NCBI RefSeq assembly: GCF_030867095.1
Contig: NC_081828.1
Span: 207,024,978 to 207,088,977, forward strand
Length of the DNA stretch: 64,000 bases
Source of the DNA: Alligator mississippiensis
Lineage: Eukaryota > Chordata > Crocodylia > Alligatoridae
Direction: 5' to 3'
The notes under the pieces are model-generated. The model saw only the letters and a list, made by a program, of their open reading frames with translations, did not search any database and was not told the origin of the DNA. Position 1 is the first letter of the stretch; each line of letters starts with the position of its first letter. The position numbers and the translations under genes are program-made. This document shows, piece by piece, positions 10,746-21,337 of the stretch.

Positions 10746-12788
10746 AAATGAAGGAAACAGCATAAATTCCAGCACCTTGAAAAAACACCACCACTTATAC
10801 AGATTATGAGCTTTAGACTGCAGAATGATGCATCAAGGTCAGTTCAGTAGGAAGAAAGCTTTTTCGTGACTGTCCAGATGGAGAGGAATCTTATTCAAAT
10901 AGGGAGTATGCAGGTTTTAGAAAGGAGCAAGCACGTGAGTGGATTATACAAGGGAAAGAGGTAACAGTGAATCTGCCTGTGGTTTTATGGGGTTCGGTTG
11001 TGGAAGTGGTTTGTAAATAGGCCTTCCCCATGGCTTGTCTGTGTCAGAAATGCTTTTCATATCCCGTCACAGCTGGGAAGCCTTGAGTTAGATGACACAA
11101 GGATGACAGCTGCCCAGAGGTCAGTGTAGAAGAGAATGTCATGCTCTGCATTTGGGCAAATGACAAATTCTGGCACCAGTAGGGATAAGATTTTTAGTCG
11201 CATTCTATATTACAAAGGGCTAATAAATGATGATTAGTTTTTAGAGTTTAATAGTACCACTATGTATTATAGATAAGCACATAGACAGGCACATAAGCAT
11301 AAAATATCATACTTGGTTTTCAGAAACTTTTTGGATCACTGAAACCTATTACAACTGATAAACCATTTAGGGAAAGAAAATCTGTTTTTCACTAACCTAT
11401 AACACGTTTATGAAAGAAGCCTTAGCATAAAGCACAGTCAGATCTTCTGAGGAAGGAGATGCAGCTATGAAGCACTCTCAGTATCAGGCAGAAGTGGGAT
11501 GTGTCTCATGCATTTGAGACTTTCTTCTCTCTCCATGCAACCTTAGTTATCATTGCCCCTGAAAGCACTTTTCCTAAATCCTCATATTTAAACAGGTGTT
11601 TAATTCCTGTAAGAAATTCTGGTGGGAGTCAGGCATCTACAATTATTTTGAGGAGCTGGGCCAGAGTGGTCAACATGACAAGCCTCTAAATATAGAACAA
11701 ACTACCAAATAGTATGTACCACTGTCATTATTAAGGGGAATGCCTGCTAACACCACTGCTAGAAACATCTGAAACAGACAAAATAAGATCAAAAGGATGT
11801 CTTATAGACAGCTGAAATAATTTGCAGGCCCTTTAATTAGCAGAACAGTATCATCAGTTCTTGGGTCTATTATGATATTTGAAGTTCAATATCAAATAAT
11901 TGCTGTTGTTGTTGTTATCATCATTATCCTAACTCCTGGAGACAAATGATCACTGGACAATCTCAGTTTAAGTGTTTAAAGCCCTTTTCCAGCTCTCATG
12001 GCTGTAAAGAAAAGTTTAAAAATGTCACTGAAGTGCATCTTGGTGCCTCAAATGTAAAAGCAAATAAAAATACCCCAAATGCATCATTATCAAATTGTTT
12101 GTGATTTATTTTTTTAAGCCAGTCTCATAATCTTGATGAGCCTGATTTATGACTGTTGGCAAAAGTGGCCTTATACTCTGTAATCTCACTTATTTTACCT
12201 TTATTTATATAAATGACAGGAATAAAAGTGAGATCCCAGTGTGATTTGGATTTGGATTCAATATGAAAGAAATCATTCTTAATATTGTTCCCTGCATAGG
12301 TAGGGAAAAGGATAAAGTGATTTAATAAACGTATTTCATCCCCAATCTCTGCAAATCTAACAAAGGACAGTTAAGGAGTCTGCTCAAGCATTTATGATAC
12401 TGAGAGCATGAGCACTTATTAAAAAAACAAAACCCCACAAACAAATAAACCCAACACAAAACTGCTTTGTTATTAGCCGTAAAAAAACATGGGAGGAATA
12501 AAAAAGAAGCTCCTTTATGTAAGGTGTTCTTTTTGTTTCAGGCTTGTGTAGGTAGTTTTCTCAGCTACTGTTAAAAACAGGCATATCAACCCTTATACTC
12601 AATTAACCGAAAGCTTGTTGGCAAGCCAGTTTATGCAGGTGTCGCCAAACTAGAAGAGTTCCAGAGCCCTCTGGTCTCTTTCAGAGGTAGGTCCCAGTCT
12701 GTCCCAGGAAAAGCTTCCCACTATTTTTTCAAGATTTGACTCCTTTGGTCCATTTGTCCTTAGTATCCCTTCCTGATCTGATAGCGAG
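10746..12788. other. Intergenic unique sequence
   Basis: AT-rich sequence with no recognisable gene or repeat ends. It contains a short GTT/ATC trinucleotide run near 11900-11925. Confidence 0.45.
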
Positions 12789-12877
12789 GTATTAGATAGC
12801 ATAGGTAAGGTTCTTTGGGTAAATACAATATCTTTTATTAGACCAGCTCAAAGAGTTGGGAAAATTCTTCTTTGCAA

Positions 12878-12905
12878 GCTTTCAGGTATAGATACCTTTC
12901 GTCAG
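12878..12905 (-). ncRNA. Hammerhead-ribozyme-like core in Penelope terminal repeat
   Basis: The minus strand reads CTGACGA, one A, then AGGTAT-CT-ATACCT, a perfect 6-bp hairpin, then GAAAGC. This is the conserved CUGANGA/stem II/GAAA core of hammerhead ribozymes. Hammerheads are a known component of Penelope-like element terminal repeats, and this copy directly follows Penelope coding sequence. The cleavage site and helices I and III were not modelled, so activity is unknown. Confidence 0.6.
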
Positions 12906-13301
12906 GCTGAGAAAGCATCTGGAGTTGGTCTGTGCTCTTCCTGGATGGAATAGTAAAACAGCCAGAGGCCAGTACTTATGCAAGAAAGCTGGTCAGTGGA
13001 AATGTCAATGGAGGTGGTCAGTGGGCGAGAGAGAGGTGGTGAGAGGGTGGGGGGGAATGAATGTAGCTGCTAAACTTTGGAGAAGTTACCTGGGGAGTCA
13101 GATATGCATCAAGTTATAATCTGTTGCAAGTCCAATGTCTATAGTTAGTCCATGATTTTTTGTATCCAGTAGATTGAGGTGAAGTTCATAGGCTCATCTG
13201 TGAAAGGTATTTTGTGAATTCCCTTTGAGAATTAGAACTGAGAGATTGGAGAGAGAGAGTGGTTTTCTTGTGAGAAGTGTGTCTGCACAAGTAATTAGGT
13301 A

Positions 13302-13536
13302 CAGGCAATCCCTGCTTAATGCTGTTTAGCTTAGCGCTATTTTGCTATAACACTCATTTGAAATTGATACCCAATTCCACTTAGCGTGCAGTGAGTTTCA
13401 CTATAACACTCGTGGTTGCCATCTTGGGTCATTAAAAACACTTGCAGTTGCCATCTTCAGTTGTAAAATACGTTCGGTTGTGCTTCACGCTCGTTTTTTC
13501 AGGAACCAATTAAGAATGCTAAGCGGGTATTGCCTG
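13302..13536. mobile_element. pogo/Tigger-like TIR element (CAGGCAAT ends)
   Basis: The ends CAGGCAATCCCTGCTTA and, complemented from the right, CAGGCAATACCCGCTTA match at 15 of 17 positions. TA precedes the left end (13300-13301); the right flank is TT, perhaps mutated. CAGG termini with a TA target are typical of pogo/Tigger elements. It interrupts the GIY-YIG region of the Penelope-like element and is therefore younger. Confidence 0.75.
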
Positions 13537-13636
13537 TTTTCTTGGCTTTGATTAGTGTTCATTTTGGTAAAGAGTTGTTGTTTGGTTTCTCCTATATATT
13601 TTTCATCAGAGCATTTGGTAGACTGGATGAGATGTA

Positions 13637-14154
13637 CAGGTAACCCTCACCATTTGAGGGAGATACATTCTAGGGATCCCTGTGAATGGGGAAATCCATG
13701 AAAATTTACAGGGAAAGGTGTTACACACACACACTGGCACAAGCAGACCCCACAGCCACCCCGTGCTCCCCCCGCCTTGTTCAATAAAGCAGCTGGAAGC
13801 GCAGGCCTCCCCTGCAGTGCCTGGGAGCAGCGTGGGGGGACCGATCCCTTCCCCCTGCTGCGCCACGCACACTTCAAGCGCCGTCGCAGCTGCCTCCGGG
13901 GAGAAGATGTTGCCACCACCTCCCTCCCTGTCCCATGCGCTCGCTCTCTGCCTGCCTCTTGGCTCTGCCCTCCCCAACCCAGTGCAGCGGTCTGTGCCTG
14001 GCTTATGCAGGAGGCAAGAGCTCAGTGCAGCGCCAGAGGGAACCATGGCGGTGCTTCCCCTGACCCAGCCTAAGCGCGGCTGTGCTGTTGGCATGACGCA
14101 CCACGAATATTCAAATACATAAATTGCGAATCCGTGAATAGTGAGGGTTTCCTG
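13637..14154. mobile_element. pogo/Tigger-like TIR element with GC-rich core
   Basis: The inverted ends CAGGTAACCCTCACCATT and CAGGAAACCCTCACTATT (right end complemented) match at 16 of 18 positions and are flanked by TA on both sides (13635-13636, 14155-14156). The interior (about 13740-14095) is GC- and CpG-rich and gives overlapping open frames on both strands that show no protein family. It is inserted into the Penelope-like element. Confidence 0.8.
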
Positions 14155-14742
14155 TATTCCATTTCTGGAGGTGCAGGTGTAGGATCCCAGAATGCTGATG
14201 GCTCTGTTGTGGGGTGTAGTAATTGTGTTGGCGGGTTTTACATTTCTTGTCCTGGCACGGTGTGGATCCATTCCGTGTGTTTTGGGCTGTAGGAACTTTG
14301 TTTCTGGTGATGAATTTGGCAAGGTCTGGTCGTTGTTTAAAAGGATAGGATGGGTGGTTCTGGGAAGGTCTCTTTGAGAACTGGGTCTCCTTCTAGAATG
14401 GGTTGCAATTGTTTGAGGATTTTCCATATAGGTTCCAGGGTGAGATGATAGGTCATAACCAGTGGTGTGCAATTCACAGGGGGTTTCCTTCTGTTGTACT
14501 GCAGCAATTCTTCACATGGTATCTGGGTGCCTCTTTCAAAAGTGTGATCTCTCTCTCTCTGTAGGAATGTCCTTGTTGAGTGAAAGCCCTTTTGAGATTT
14601 GTGAGGTGATGATCCCAGGTGTTCTCTTCAGTGCAAATTCAGTGGTATTGGAGGGCCTAGCTGTATATTACAGCTTTCTTGGTGTGTTTAGGGTGATTGC
14701 TGGTTCTCTGCAGACTGCTGGTTCTGCCAGGTTGTGAAAATA

Positions 14743-15880
14743 CTCATAGATTCATAGACGTTAGGGTCGGAAGGGACCTCAATAGATCATCGAGTCCGAC
14801 CCCCTGCATAAGCAGGAAAGAGTGCTGGGTCTAGATGACCCCAGCTAGATACTCATCTAACCTCCTCTTGAAGACCCCCAAGGTAGGGGAGAGCACCACC
14901 TCCCTTGGGAGCCCGTTCCAGACCTTGGCCACTCGAACTGTGAAGTTCTTCCTAATGTCCAATCTAAATCTGCTCTCTGCTAGCGTGTGGCCATTGTTTC
15001 TTGTAACCCTCGGGGGCGCCTTGGTGAATAAATACTCACCAATTCCCTTCTGTGCCCCCGTGATGAACTTAAAGGCAGCCACAAGGTCGCCTCTCAATCT
15101 TCTCTTGCGGAGGCTGAAAAGGTCCAGTTTCTCTAGTCTCTCCTCATAGGGCTTGGTCTGCAGGCCCTTGACCATACGAGTTGCCCTTCTCTGGACCCTC
15201 TCCAGGTCATCCACATCCTTCTTGAAGTGTGGCGCCCAGAATTGCACGCAGTACTCCAACTGCGGTCTGACCAGCGCCCTATAGAGGGGAAGTATCACCT
15301 CCCTGGACCTATTCGTCATGCATCTGCTGATGCACGATAAAGTGCCATTGGCTTTTTTGATGGCTTCGTCACACTGCCGACTCATGTTCATCTTGGAGTC
15401 CACTAAGACTCCAAGATCCCTTTCCACCTCTGTGCCACCCAGCAGGTCATTCCCTAGGCTGTAGGTGTGCTGGACATTTTTCCTCCCTAGGTGCAGCACT
15501 TTGCATTTCTCCTTGTTGAACTGCATTCTGTTGTTTTCTGCCCACTTGTCCAACCTATCCAGGTCTGCCTGCAGCTGTTCCCTGCCCTCCGGCGTGTCCA
15601 CTTCTCCCCATAGCTTTGTGTCATCTGCAAACTTGGACAGAGTACATTTGACTCCCTCGTCCAAGTCACTGATGAAGACATTAAAGAGTATCGGTCCAAG
15701 GACCGAGCACTGCGGGACCCCACTGCCCACACCCTTCCAGGTCGAGACCAACCCATCCACCACGACTCTTTGGGTGCGACCCTCTAGCCAATTCGCCACC
15801 CACCGGACTGTGTAGTCATCCACATCACAGCCTCTTAACTTGTTCACCAGTATGGGGTGGGATACCGTATCGAAGGTACG
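14743..15880 (-). mobile_element. CR1 LINE, 5'-truncated, recently active-looking
   Basis: The 3' end (CATAGATTCATAGACGTTAG as seen on the + strand at 14744) and UTR (TCGAGTCCGACCCCCTGC) are typical CR1. The coding part is open for more than 1 kb without frameshift, unlike the other CR1 copies here, so this is the youngest. The 5' truncation lies near 15880, where a duplicated CGAAGGTA(C/T) word begins. The 3' end abuts Penelope-derived sequence. Confidence 0.93.
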
Positions 15881-15895
15881 TATCGAAGGTATCAA
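14831..15895 (-). CDS. CR1 ORF2 C-terminal part (reverse transcriptase, partial)
   Basis: This is 354 codons without a stop on the minus strand, covering the RT from just after the first aspartate motif. DTVSHPILVNKLR is followed by GRTQRVVVDG, the SGVPQCSVLGP block, FADDTKLWG (the YADD-equivalent catalytic aspartates, near residue 90), LVRPQLEYCVQFWAPHFKKD, ERVQRRATRMVKG, and the CR1 terminal GVFKRRLDEYLAGVI. Full CR1 ORF2 is close to 900-1000 residues with an N-terminal APE endonuclease, so about two thirds is missing. The first codons (15880-15895) are flanking sequence, so the ATG is not native. It cannot be autonomous. Confidence 0.85.
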   Translation of the reverse strand: MIPSIRTFDTVSHPILVNKLRGCDVDDYTVRWVANWLEGRTQRVVVDGLVSTWKGVGSGVPQCSVLGPILFNVFISDLDEGVKCTLSKFADDTKLWGEVDTPEGREQLQADLDRLDKWAENNRMQFNKEKCKVLHLGRKNVQHTYSLGNDLLGGTEVERDLGVLVDSKMNMSRQCDEAIKKANGTLSCISRCMTNRSREVILPLYRALVRPQLEYCVQFWAPHFKKDVDDLERVQRRATRMVKGLQTKPYEERLEKLDLFSLRKRRLRGDLVAAFKFITGAQKGIGEYLFTKAPPRVTRNNGHTLAESRFRLDIRKNFTVRVAKVWNGLPREVVLSPTLGVFKRRLDEYLAGVI

Positions 15896-16800
15896 AGGTA
15901 GATATCAATGATACTGGAATAGTATCATTGCTTCCTAGCAAGCTCTGAACCTTACCCAGTTTGGGATGGAGGGAGCTGTGGCCCTGATACACACCAGCTT
16001 AACTCTGATCTCAGCAGGACTATTCACTTGCATCAAGTTATGTACAGGTGGAAATGCCTGATCAGCTCCTCTGGTAGCAGCGTGGGGGACTTTAGTACCT
16101 CAGTACACTGAGCATTTCACACCCCCACCGCCCCCTTTCATTTCTGCTCCACCCAAACTTTAAAACTAACTGCCTGGAAGAAACGGTTGCATTTCTATTC
16201 AGGCAGTGCTGAGTCAACTGACTTCATGGCTCATTGTCATCTCCCTGATTCCTGTTAATTTCTCTCCACTCCCCCAGTGTTAATGACCCTCTCTGCTTTT
16301 GAATGGTCTTGATGCTTCAGTATTCAAACTACCCTTTTTTCCCTGCAATTCTGGTGTAAGTTACCCACTCCTCTAATTCTAGCTAAAAACTTTAGCGCAG
16401 ATGTAAAAATGACTGACAGCGAATATCATATTGGAAGCACTGTCAAGATGCTTAAGAAGGCTAGATTTCGTTTTATGACTCTGACTAAGAGATGTACATT
16501 TAACTGACTACAGGAGTAACGATACAGTATCTTTTGACTATTTTTTGACCAGTTTGTGTTGGATATTTAAAAAAATGTAATCTATATCCTAGCAAATTAG
16601 TGTGGATTCCAATCGTTATACTTGTTCTGGCTTTGATCTTAAACTGAATGATACAGTGCTAGCCCCTTCCCATATTAAAAATGCTTCTAATTTATCGTTA
16701 ACTGGAGAAAAATGTGTTGTCACATAGGACGATGTGCCACACCATCTGCACCCGCTTTTGCAAAATCCCAGATTTCCCCATGACACTAAGCAATTTCTGA
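15896..16800. other. Intergenic unique sequence
   Basis: No gene or repeat was recognised. A short imperfect palindrome around ATGATACTGGAATAGTATCAT lies near 15908-15930. Confidence 0.45.
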
Positions 16801-16847
16801 GTTCGTCATGGGCAATTCGTCAGCTCGAGAACGATCTCTATCACAGT

Positions 16848-17214
16848 TCATTGACGTCTCTTGAGATGACTTGAAAGTCCAATCCTTGAGCCACAAGATT
16901 TTCCCACAGAAGTTGCAGGGATTCCTCTTCTTTCCTTCCTCTGCTTTGAGAGAAGACATTTTACCTCAAAATGGGCTGAGGTTGCAGCGCCACTGGAGTC
17001 AGTCACCAGCCAGCTCCTCCATGCTCTTGGGGTCGGCATCTGGTTTCTTGAGGTCTGCCTTCAGTGTGTTCCTACGGGATTTCCTCCGACCACTGCAAGA
17101 TCTCAGGCCTTTCCTCAGCTGGGAGCAGAGCACTCGTGGTGGGAGTGGAGAGTCGGGTGTCCGCACACAACGTCCGGTCCAGCGCATTTGGTGCTTGAGG
17201 ATCCCCCGCTCCAT
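16848..17214 (-). pseudogene. LINE ORF2 C-terminus with terminal zinc-finger-like motif
   Basis: The minus-strand frames give LRWTGRCVRTPDSPLPPRVL, the conserved block after RT in APE-type LINEs, then KSRRNTLKADLKKPDADPKS and WEEL-like residues. In an overlapping frame comes FCGKSCGSRIGLSSHLKR, which resembles the C..C...H terminal finger of the same lineage. Frame changes mark it as a pseudogene. It ends about 360 bp upstream of the PRKAG2 CpG island. Confidence 0.65.
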
Positions 17215-17231
17215 GCTGGTAACGTTGGCGT

Positions 17232-17574
17232 CACAAGGATGCTGGCGTTACACACCGGGCTCCCAGTGAAAATGGAGTGTGGGGGCACTTTCTAATGCCC
17301 TAAAACACAGATCTGCCAAAAAGCACAGCCAGCGTTCGCATTTCCACCAACTCCGCTGTGCGCCCCAGGCTTCGCTGAAGCCGGTGTTACCAGCCTGGGG
17401 TGGGTGATCCGCCAGCACCGACCTCCTCGGCCCGGAAACAGACTTAGGCACAAGCTAAGTAAACTACAGCCCGCAGCCTGGCATTATGAGGGGCCTCTAA
17501 ATACGAACAAAACATGTAGTAAAACCTCGCAAATCCGGCATGCTTGGGATGGAAATTTGAAAATGCCGTTTTGT
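17232..17574. other. Upstream flank of the PRKAG2 promoter
   Basis: Moderately GC-rich unique sequence between the LINE remnant and the CpG island. The phrase GTAAAACCTCGCAAATCCGG near 17519 resembles the end of a pogo/Tigger element, and TGCCGTTTTG follows at 17561, but the element is not complete enough to call. Confidence 0.4.
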
Positions 17575-18480
17575 TTTCAAACCGACACTCGTGGGCCGCT
17601 GCTGCCGGCCCGGCCCGGCCCAGCCCGGCCCTCGGGGCGGCCGTGAGGCGCGGCGCGGCGCCCCTGCGGGCGCTGCGAGGGAGGCCCGTTGGGCCCGCCC
17701 AAGGCGCGGGGGCGCGGCTCGTCCTGCACTCGAGGCGGCGGCGGCGCCTGGCTCCACCTGCCGGGGGCGGGGGCGGGGGCCGGAGCCGGGGCTGGGCCGG
17801 GCGCCTGTAGCGGGTTGTCGCCCGGGGGAGCGGTGCGGGGCCGCGGAGGCATGGGCAGCGCCGCCATGGACCCCGCCGGGAAGGAGGCGGCCGGCGCCGG
17901 CGGGAGGAAGGGCCCCGGCCACAAGAAGCGCGCGCTGCGGGTGCACATCCCGGTAAGTGCCTCGGCGCCGCGCCCGGGACGGCTGGCTCGGCTCGGCTCG
18001 GCTCGGGGGCCAGGCCTGGCCGAGCTGCGCCCCTCCGCGCCGGGGCAGTGCGGGGCACCGGCCCTGCCTCGCCCCTCCATCCCACCGAGGGAAATGCGAC
18101 ACGCCTCCCGCCCGCCCGCCCGCGGGGAAAGTTTCTTCCTGTTTGTGCTGCGAGAGCCGGGCTCGTCGCACCCGCCCGGGGCGCCCGGCCGCGCCGCCTG
18201 CCCTGCCCTGCCCGGCTTGGCCGCAGCAAGGCGCCGGGAGCGGATGCTCCGTGCCAGGTTTCCCGTGGTTGGTGGGTGCAGACAAGTGGAGGTGTCGAAT
18301 GGGCGCAGGGCGGCGTGGGGCTGCGTGCCGCGCGTCCACGCGGGGCTGTCCGCTCTCGGGAGGGCGCGAGGCCCCGAGCCGCCCCGCGCCGACTTCCCGT
18401 CCCGCAGCGTTTCGGCGCAGGCGGCATCAGGCGAAACGAATCCCGTCTCTGCTTCGGGGCTTTCAACGCGTCTGTCGCTA
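17575..18480 (+). promoter_or_regulatory. PRKAG2: CpG island with PRKAG2 promoter, 5' UTR and exon 1
   Basis: An approximately 900-bp block has very high G+C and dense CG dinucleotides, in sharp contrast to the AT-leaning flanks. It contains adjacent GC boxes (GGGGGCGGGGGCGGGGGC, 17763-17780) of the Sp1 type, no TATA box, and the first coding exon. This is the usual arrangement of a broad, constitutively used vertebrate promoter. Transcription start sites cannot be placed exactly; they should lie between about 17600 and 17850. Overlapping open frames on both strands (up to 340 codons) are by-products of base composition. Confidence 0.85.
17851..17952 (+). CDS. PRKAG2: PRKAG2 exon 1 (AMPK gamma-2 subunit, N-terminus, partial gene)
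   Basis: The exon encodes 34 residues: MGSAAMD, a Gly/Ala/Lys-rich stretch, then HKKRALRVHIP, and ends in phase 0 at a consensus donor (CCCG|GTAAGT). Human AMPK gamma-2 long isoform starts MGSAVMD, has a similarly variable lysine-rich segment and reaches RRSLRVHIP at its exon 1 boundary, which fixes the identity and the start codon. A second in-frame ATG at 17866 has the stronger Kozak context (GCCGCCATGG). The protein is the nucleotide-sensing regulatory subunit of AMP-activated protein kinase. Its four CBS repeats, encoded by later exons outside the window, bind AMP/ADP/ATP; this N-terminal extension is specific to the long gamma-2 form. Confidence 0.87.
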
Positions 18481-18883
18481 GGGTGTCTAGATATCGGTAA
18501 TACTTCTCAACTTAACAACCGTCAACCGATGGTCTTGAAGCATACGATTATTCCCATTTTACAGATGGGGAAGCTGAGGCATAGAGGGATTTATACACAT
18601 ACCTTTTCGCGTGCACTGACGTGCGCCGTGCTGCTTCGCGTGCAGTTGGATAAGTGGCAAAATGCGCAAGAAACCTCTGATGTGTTTTAGTTCAAAACGT
18701 CAGCGTTGACTCGCATTTTCCTGCTTGTACAGATTTGTATGCGCCGCAGCGCCGCGTGCTTTCAAAAGCACCCAGTGCTGCCGCACAAGCATGTGTACAA
18801 ATGCCCCAAGTGACTTTCCAAATCAGTGTCTTGGACTGAGTTAAAAAGAGAGGTCAGATGTTTTGGCTCTTTATTTTTTCTCC

Positions 18884-19560
18884 CTAAAACTCAAGGCTGC
18901 CTTTCTTCTCCAGCCTCAATTTTGTCCTCAATGGAAAACCTTTAGACAAAGAAGATAATTCATTTTCCATGTCCGTTAATTTTTTTTTGCCTCCCTTGAA
19001 CAGCCTGCTAATGTCGGTTGTCACTTGGCAAATGCTAGATATGTGAATATCTGCTGCTAAAGAGCCGATCTTGCTGTCGCTCAAGGCAGTCAGAGTTTCA
19101 ACACTGATTTAGCTAGGAGCAACTGAGACCTGCCTCTCCTTCCCCTTGCCAAGCGGATAGATCCCCTCCCTCTTTTAGTGAAATTGGGGCCTGCATTCCT
19201 ACAAATGGATCAAAGGGCCTAGACATTTCAGGTGTGGCTATATATTTATCAGCAGGTTTCTATTTTCTGGTATGTTGCGGTTTAATTGTGTTGAGTGTTT
19301 TTTTTCCCCTCATCCTTCTGGTTTGACAGTGGAATCTGCATTTGAAAAGATCCATTTAGACTGTGGTTTTTTTCCCTCTCCTCTTTCATAACACTTTCTT
19401 GGCTGTTGTTTTGGAGCATGATTTCTATTATTTCAGTGGCGCCTGTCAGTGCTTCTGTAGTTGTCAAGGGAGTTTTCATCAGGCAGTATTTTTTATTATG
19501 CTTATCCTCCTCCTCTTCGTCTAGCTGCAAGATCACGTCTGTTGCTGAGAGACTTAATTC
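18884..19560 (-). pseudogene. Possible LINE ORF1-like coiled-coil remnant
   Basis: Two minus-strand frames (19536-19282 and 19084-18884) give hydrophilic, heptad-like protein with TTEALTGATEIIEIM and DISRLFKGGKKKLTDMENEL. This style resembles the coiled-coil part of L1/Tx1-type ORF1 proteins (DME.EL..L..). They are separated by about 200 bp with stops. No RNA-binding domain is seen, so the assignment is tentative; a chance AT-rich frame is the alternative. Confidence 0.3.
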
Positions 19561-21335
19561 TTGCTCGTTGAGATCTTTGAAGTAAGGCCAAAGAAAGGGA
19601 AGAATAAGGTGTGCATGGAAAGCAAGATGGAAGAGAAAACATGAAGGGAGAGACCTACAAGAAAGAAATGATAAAGATTAAAAGTCTGATACTGTTTGGT
19701 ATCATAGTGATGTTAATCCGAGCCATTTGGTAAAGCTGCCCTAGAAAGCATTGACAATCATTAGCAAGAAGCAGAAAAAGTCTAAAAACTACATGAAAAT
19801 GGGATTACATATAAGGGCAAAACAATGTAGCTAGCAGTAGTTATACCTGAATGGAAGGTGTAAAGGTTCTCTGTTACAGATTTTTCCTTTTTTTTTTTTT
19901 TTTTTTTTTAGGAGTTACCTAAACAGTGGGAATAATTGATGAGCTTGAAAAAAGCCTGTTTTGTCTTGGGTCACTGTGGAAGGATTGTACCTGTTTCAGA
20001 TGAGTATGGTGGGAGGAACCAAGAACATAATATACCCACTTCTTTCAGAGCCACTGCTTTCTGAGCTGAATCTGCCCCTCCTTCTGCCCATGTGAGGCAT
20101 CTGTTCTGGGATAGTGAAGTTAAGCTTTTGGGAAGATTGGCGGTCTACAGGGTGTCTGTAAGCTGGATGCTCCTGACTTCTGCCATCTTGACGTGTACTA
20201 GCCTGAGATAAGCTTTAGATCACCGTGTTCCTCTAGCATGGCAGTAAGTTAGTTGCTAAACTAGTGGCTGGCTCAATGAGCTTTCCTTCTTTGCAGTTAT
20301 CTAAGTAATTTATAATGACAGACAATGAATTTAGCTTGACCATAATATCATCGTAGGAGCTGATATGAGAGATGATAAAGAGGAGCAGACTTTAGCCCCA
20401 TCTCAGCAGCACTTTCTGAAACTGTGAAAAGATGCTTTCTATATGCTTAAAGCAGAGATAGAAAAGAAAGAAAACCCCAGGTCTGAATATGCCTGGAGTC
20501 TGCCAGCATTCAGATATAAAGCTCCACTTTGTGGCTGTAGCTCATCTCTAATGCAAAGATTTTAGTTCTTAAAACCATTAGAAGGCAACAGAACAAATCA
20601 TAATTGGAGTTGCACGCGTCTGTTGCTTGGTACATCTTTTAAAAGCACTGTAATCTCTGTTCTCGGAGAGGATACAATTGTCTGACTCAGCTCATAGCAG
20701 AGAGTTTGGTACTCTTCCTGAGTAATCTTAGAGGATTGCTCAATTCTAATATGTCACTGGAATAAGCTGTTGCTGCGAGATTCTGCTCTGACTTAAATTG
20801 GGTTTACACTGGTGTAACTCGAGTCCAGTGTAGTTTGGATTCCCACAGTGTAACCGAGTGGAATCTGCCCCAAGGACCTCACCCTGACCAGTGCTGAGTA
20901 CCTGCAGCTTCAAAAGGGCAGAAATTGCCAATACTTTACAGTTCTTTGGATTAGACCCAAGTACATTAGAAAGTGATTTTTTTTTTGTTATTGTAAAAAA
21001 TCACAAAAGAACAACTAGATTTTCACAGTAAACTGCAAATAACACCTGTAGGGGGGGTGTAATGTGTGTGTTGTATATAAATAAATAAAAAAGCTTCTGT
21101 TCTGCTCAGTGAAGTGTTTAATGCCACCTGTTCTGCCCTGACAGAAACACTGGTACAGTGGGAAGGGCCTGTAAAGGATTTGTTTGGTGGGTAATAAATA
21201 ATTGTTCTGGAGACCAGAGGTGGCTGGGCAAGAGCTCTGTACATTTCCCCACTTTTTATCAAAGCATTTTAGGAACTCTTTCCCCATCTTATCATCAGAG
21301 AGATGTAGTTAGCTGTGTTAGAAGTCAAGTAGAAG
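19561..21335. other. Intronic unique sequence with poly-T run
   Basis: A T-tract of about 22 bases lies at 19888-19909, followed by AGGAGTTACC. It resembles a polypyrimidine tract plus AG, but no downstream open exon follows. The rest shows no gene or repeat. Confidence 0.45.
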
Positions 21336-21337
21336 GC

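Larger units (their letters stand above)
12789..14742 (-). mobile_element. Penelope-like retroelement, decayed and split
   Basis: Read on the minus strand. From 14742 to about 14350 the translation resembles the post-RT linker of Penelope-like elements (EENTWDHHLTNLKRAF, then a WKILKQLQPILEGDP-like block in another frame). From 14340 to 14157 comes a FKQRPDLAKF...CQDKKCKT cysteine segment. At 13634-13537 the GIY-YIG-type block KYIGETKQQLFTKMN follows, and at 13300-13130 the C-terminal HFSQENHSL and, after a frame slip, NLSVLILKG. The terminal-repeat region (12789-13000) carries a hammerhead-like motif. Two pogo-like elements (13302-13536, 13637-14154) interrupt it and a CR1 abuts its upstream end at 14743. 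The RT catalytic core is missing. Confidence 0.75.

Noticed and set aside
13606..14472. 288-codon minus-strand frame as one protein
   Set aside because: It runs from Penelope remains into an unrelated pogo-like insertion, so it is a chance fusion across an insertion boundary.
17444..18466. 340-codon minus-strand frame over the CpG island
   Set aside because: It overlaps the PRKAG2 promoter and exon, is Arg/Pro/Ala-rich and shares its openness with several other frames on both strands. Base composition explains it.
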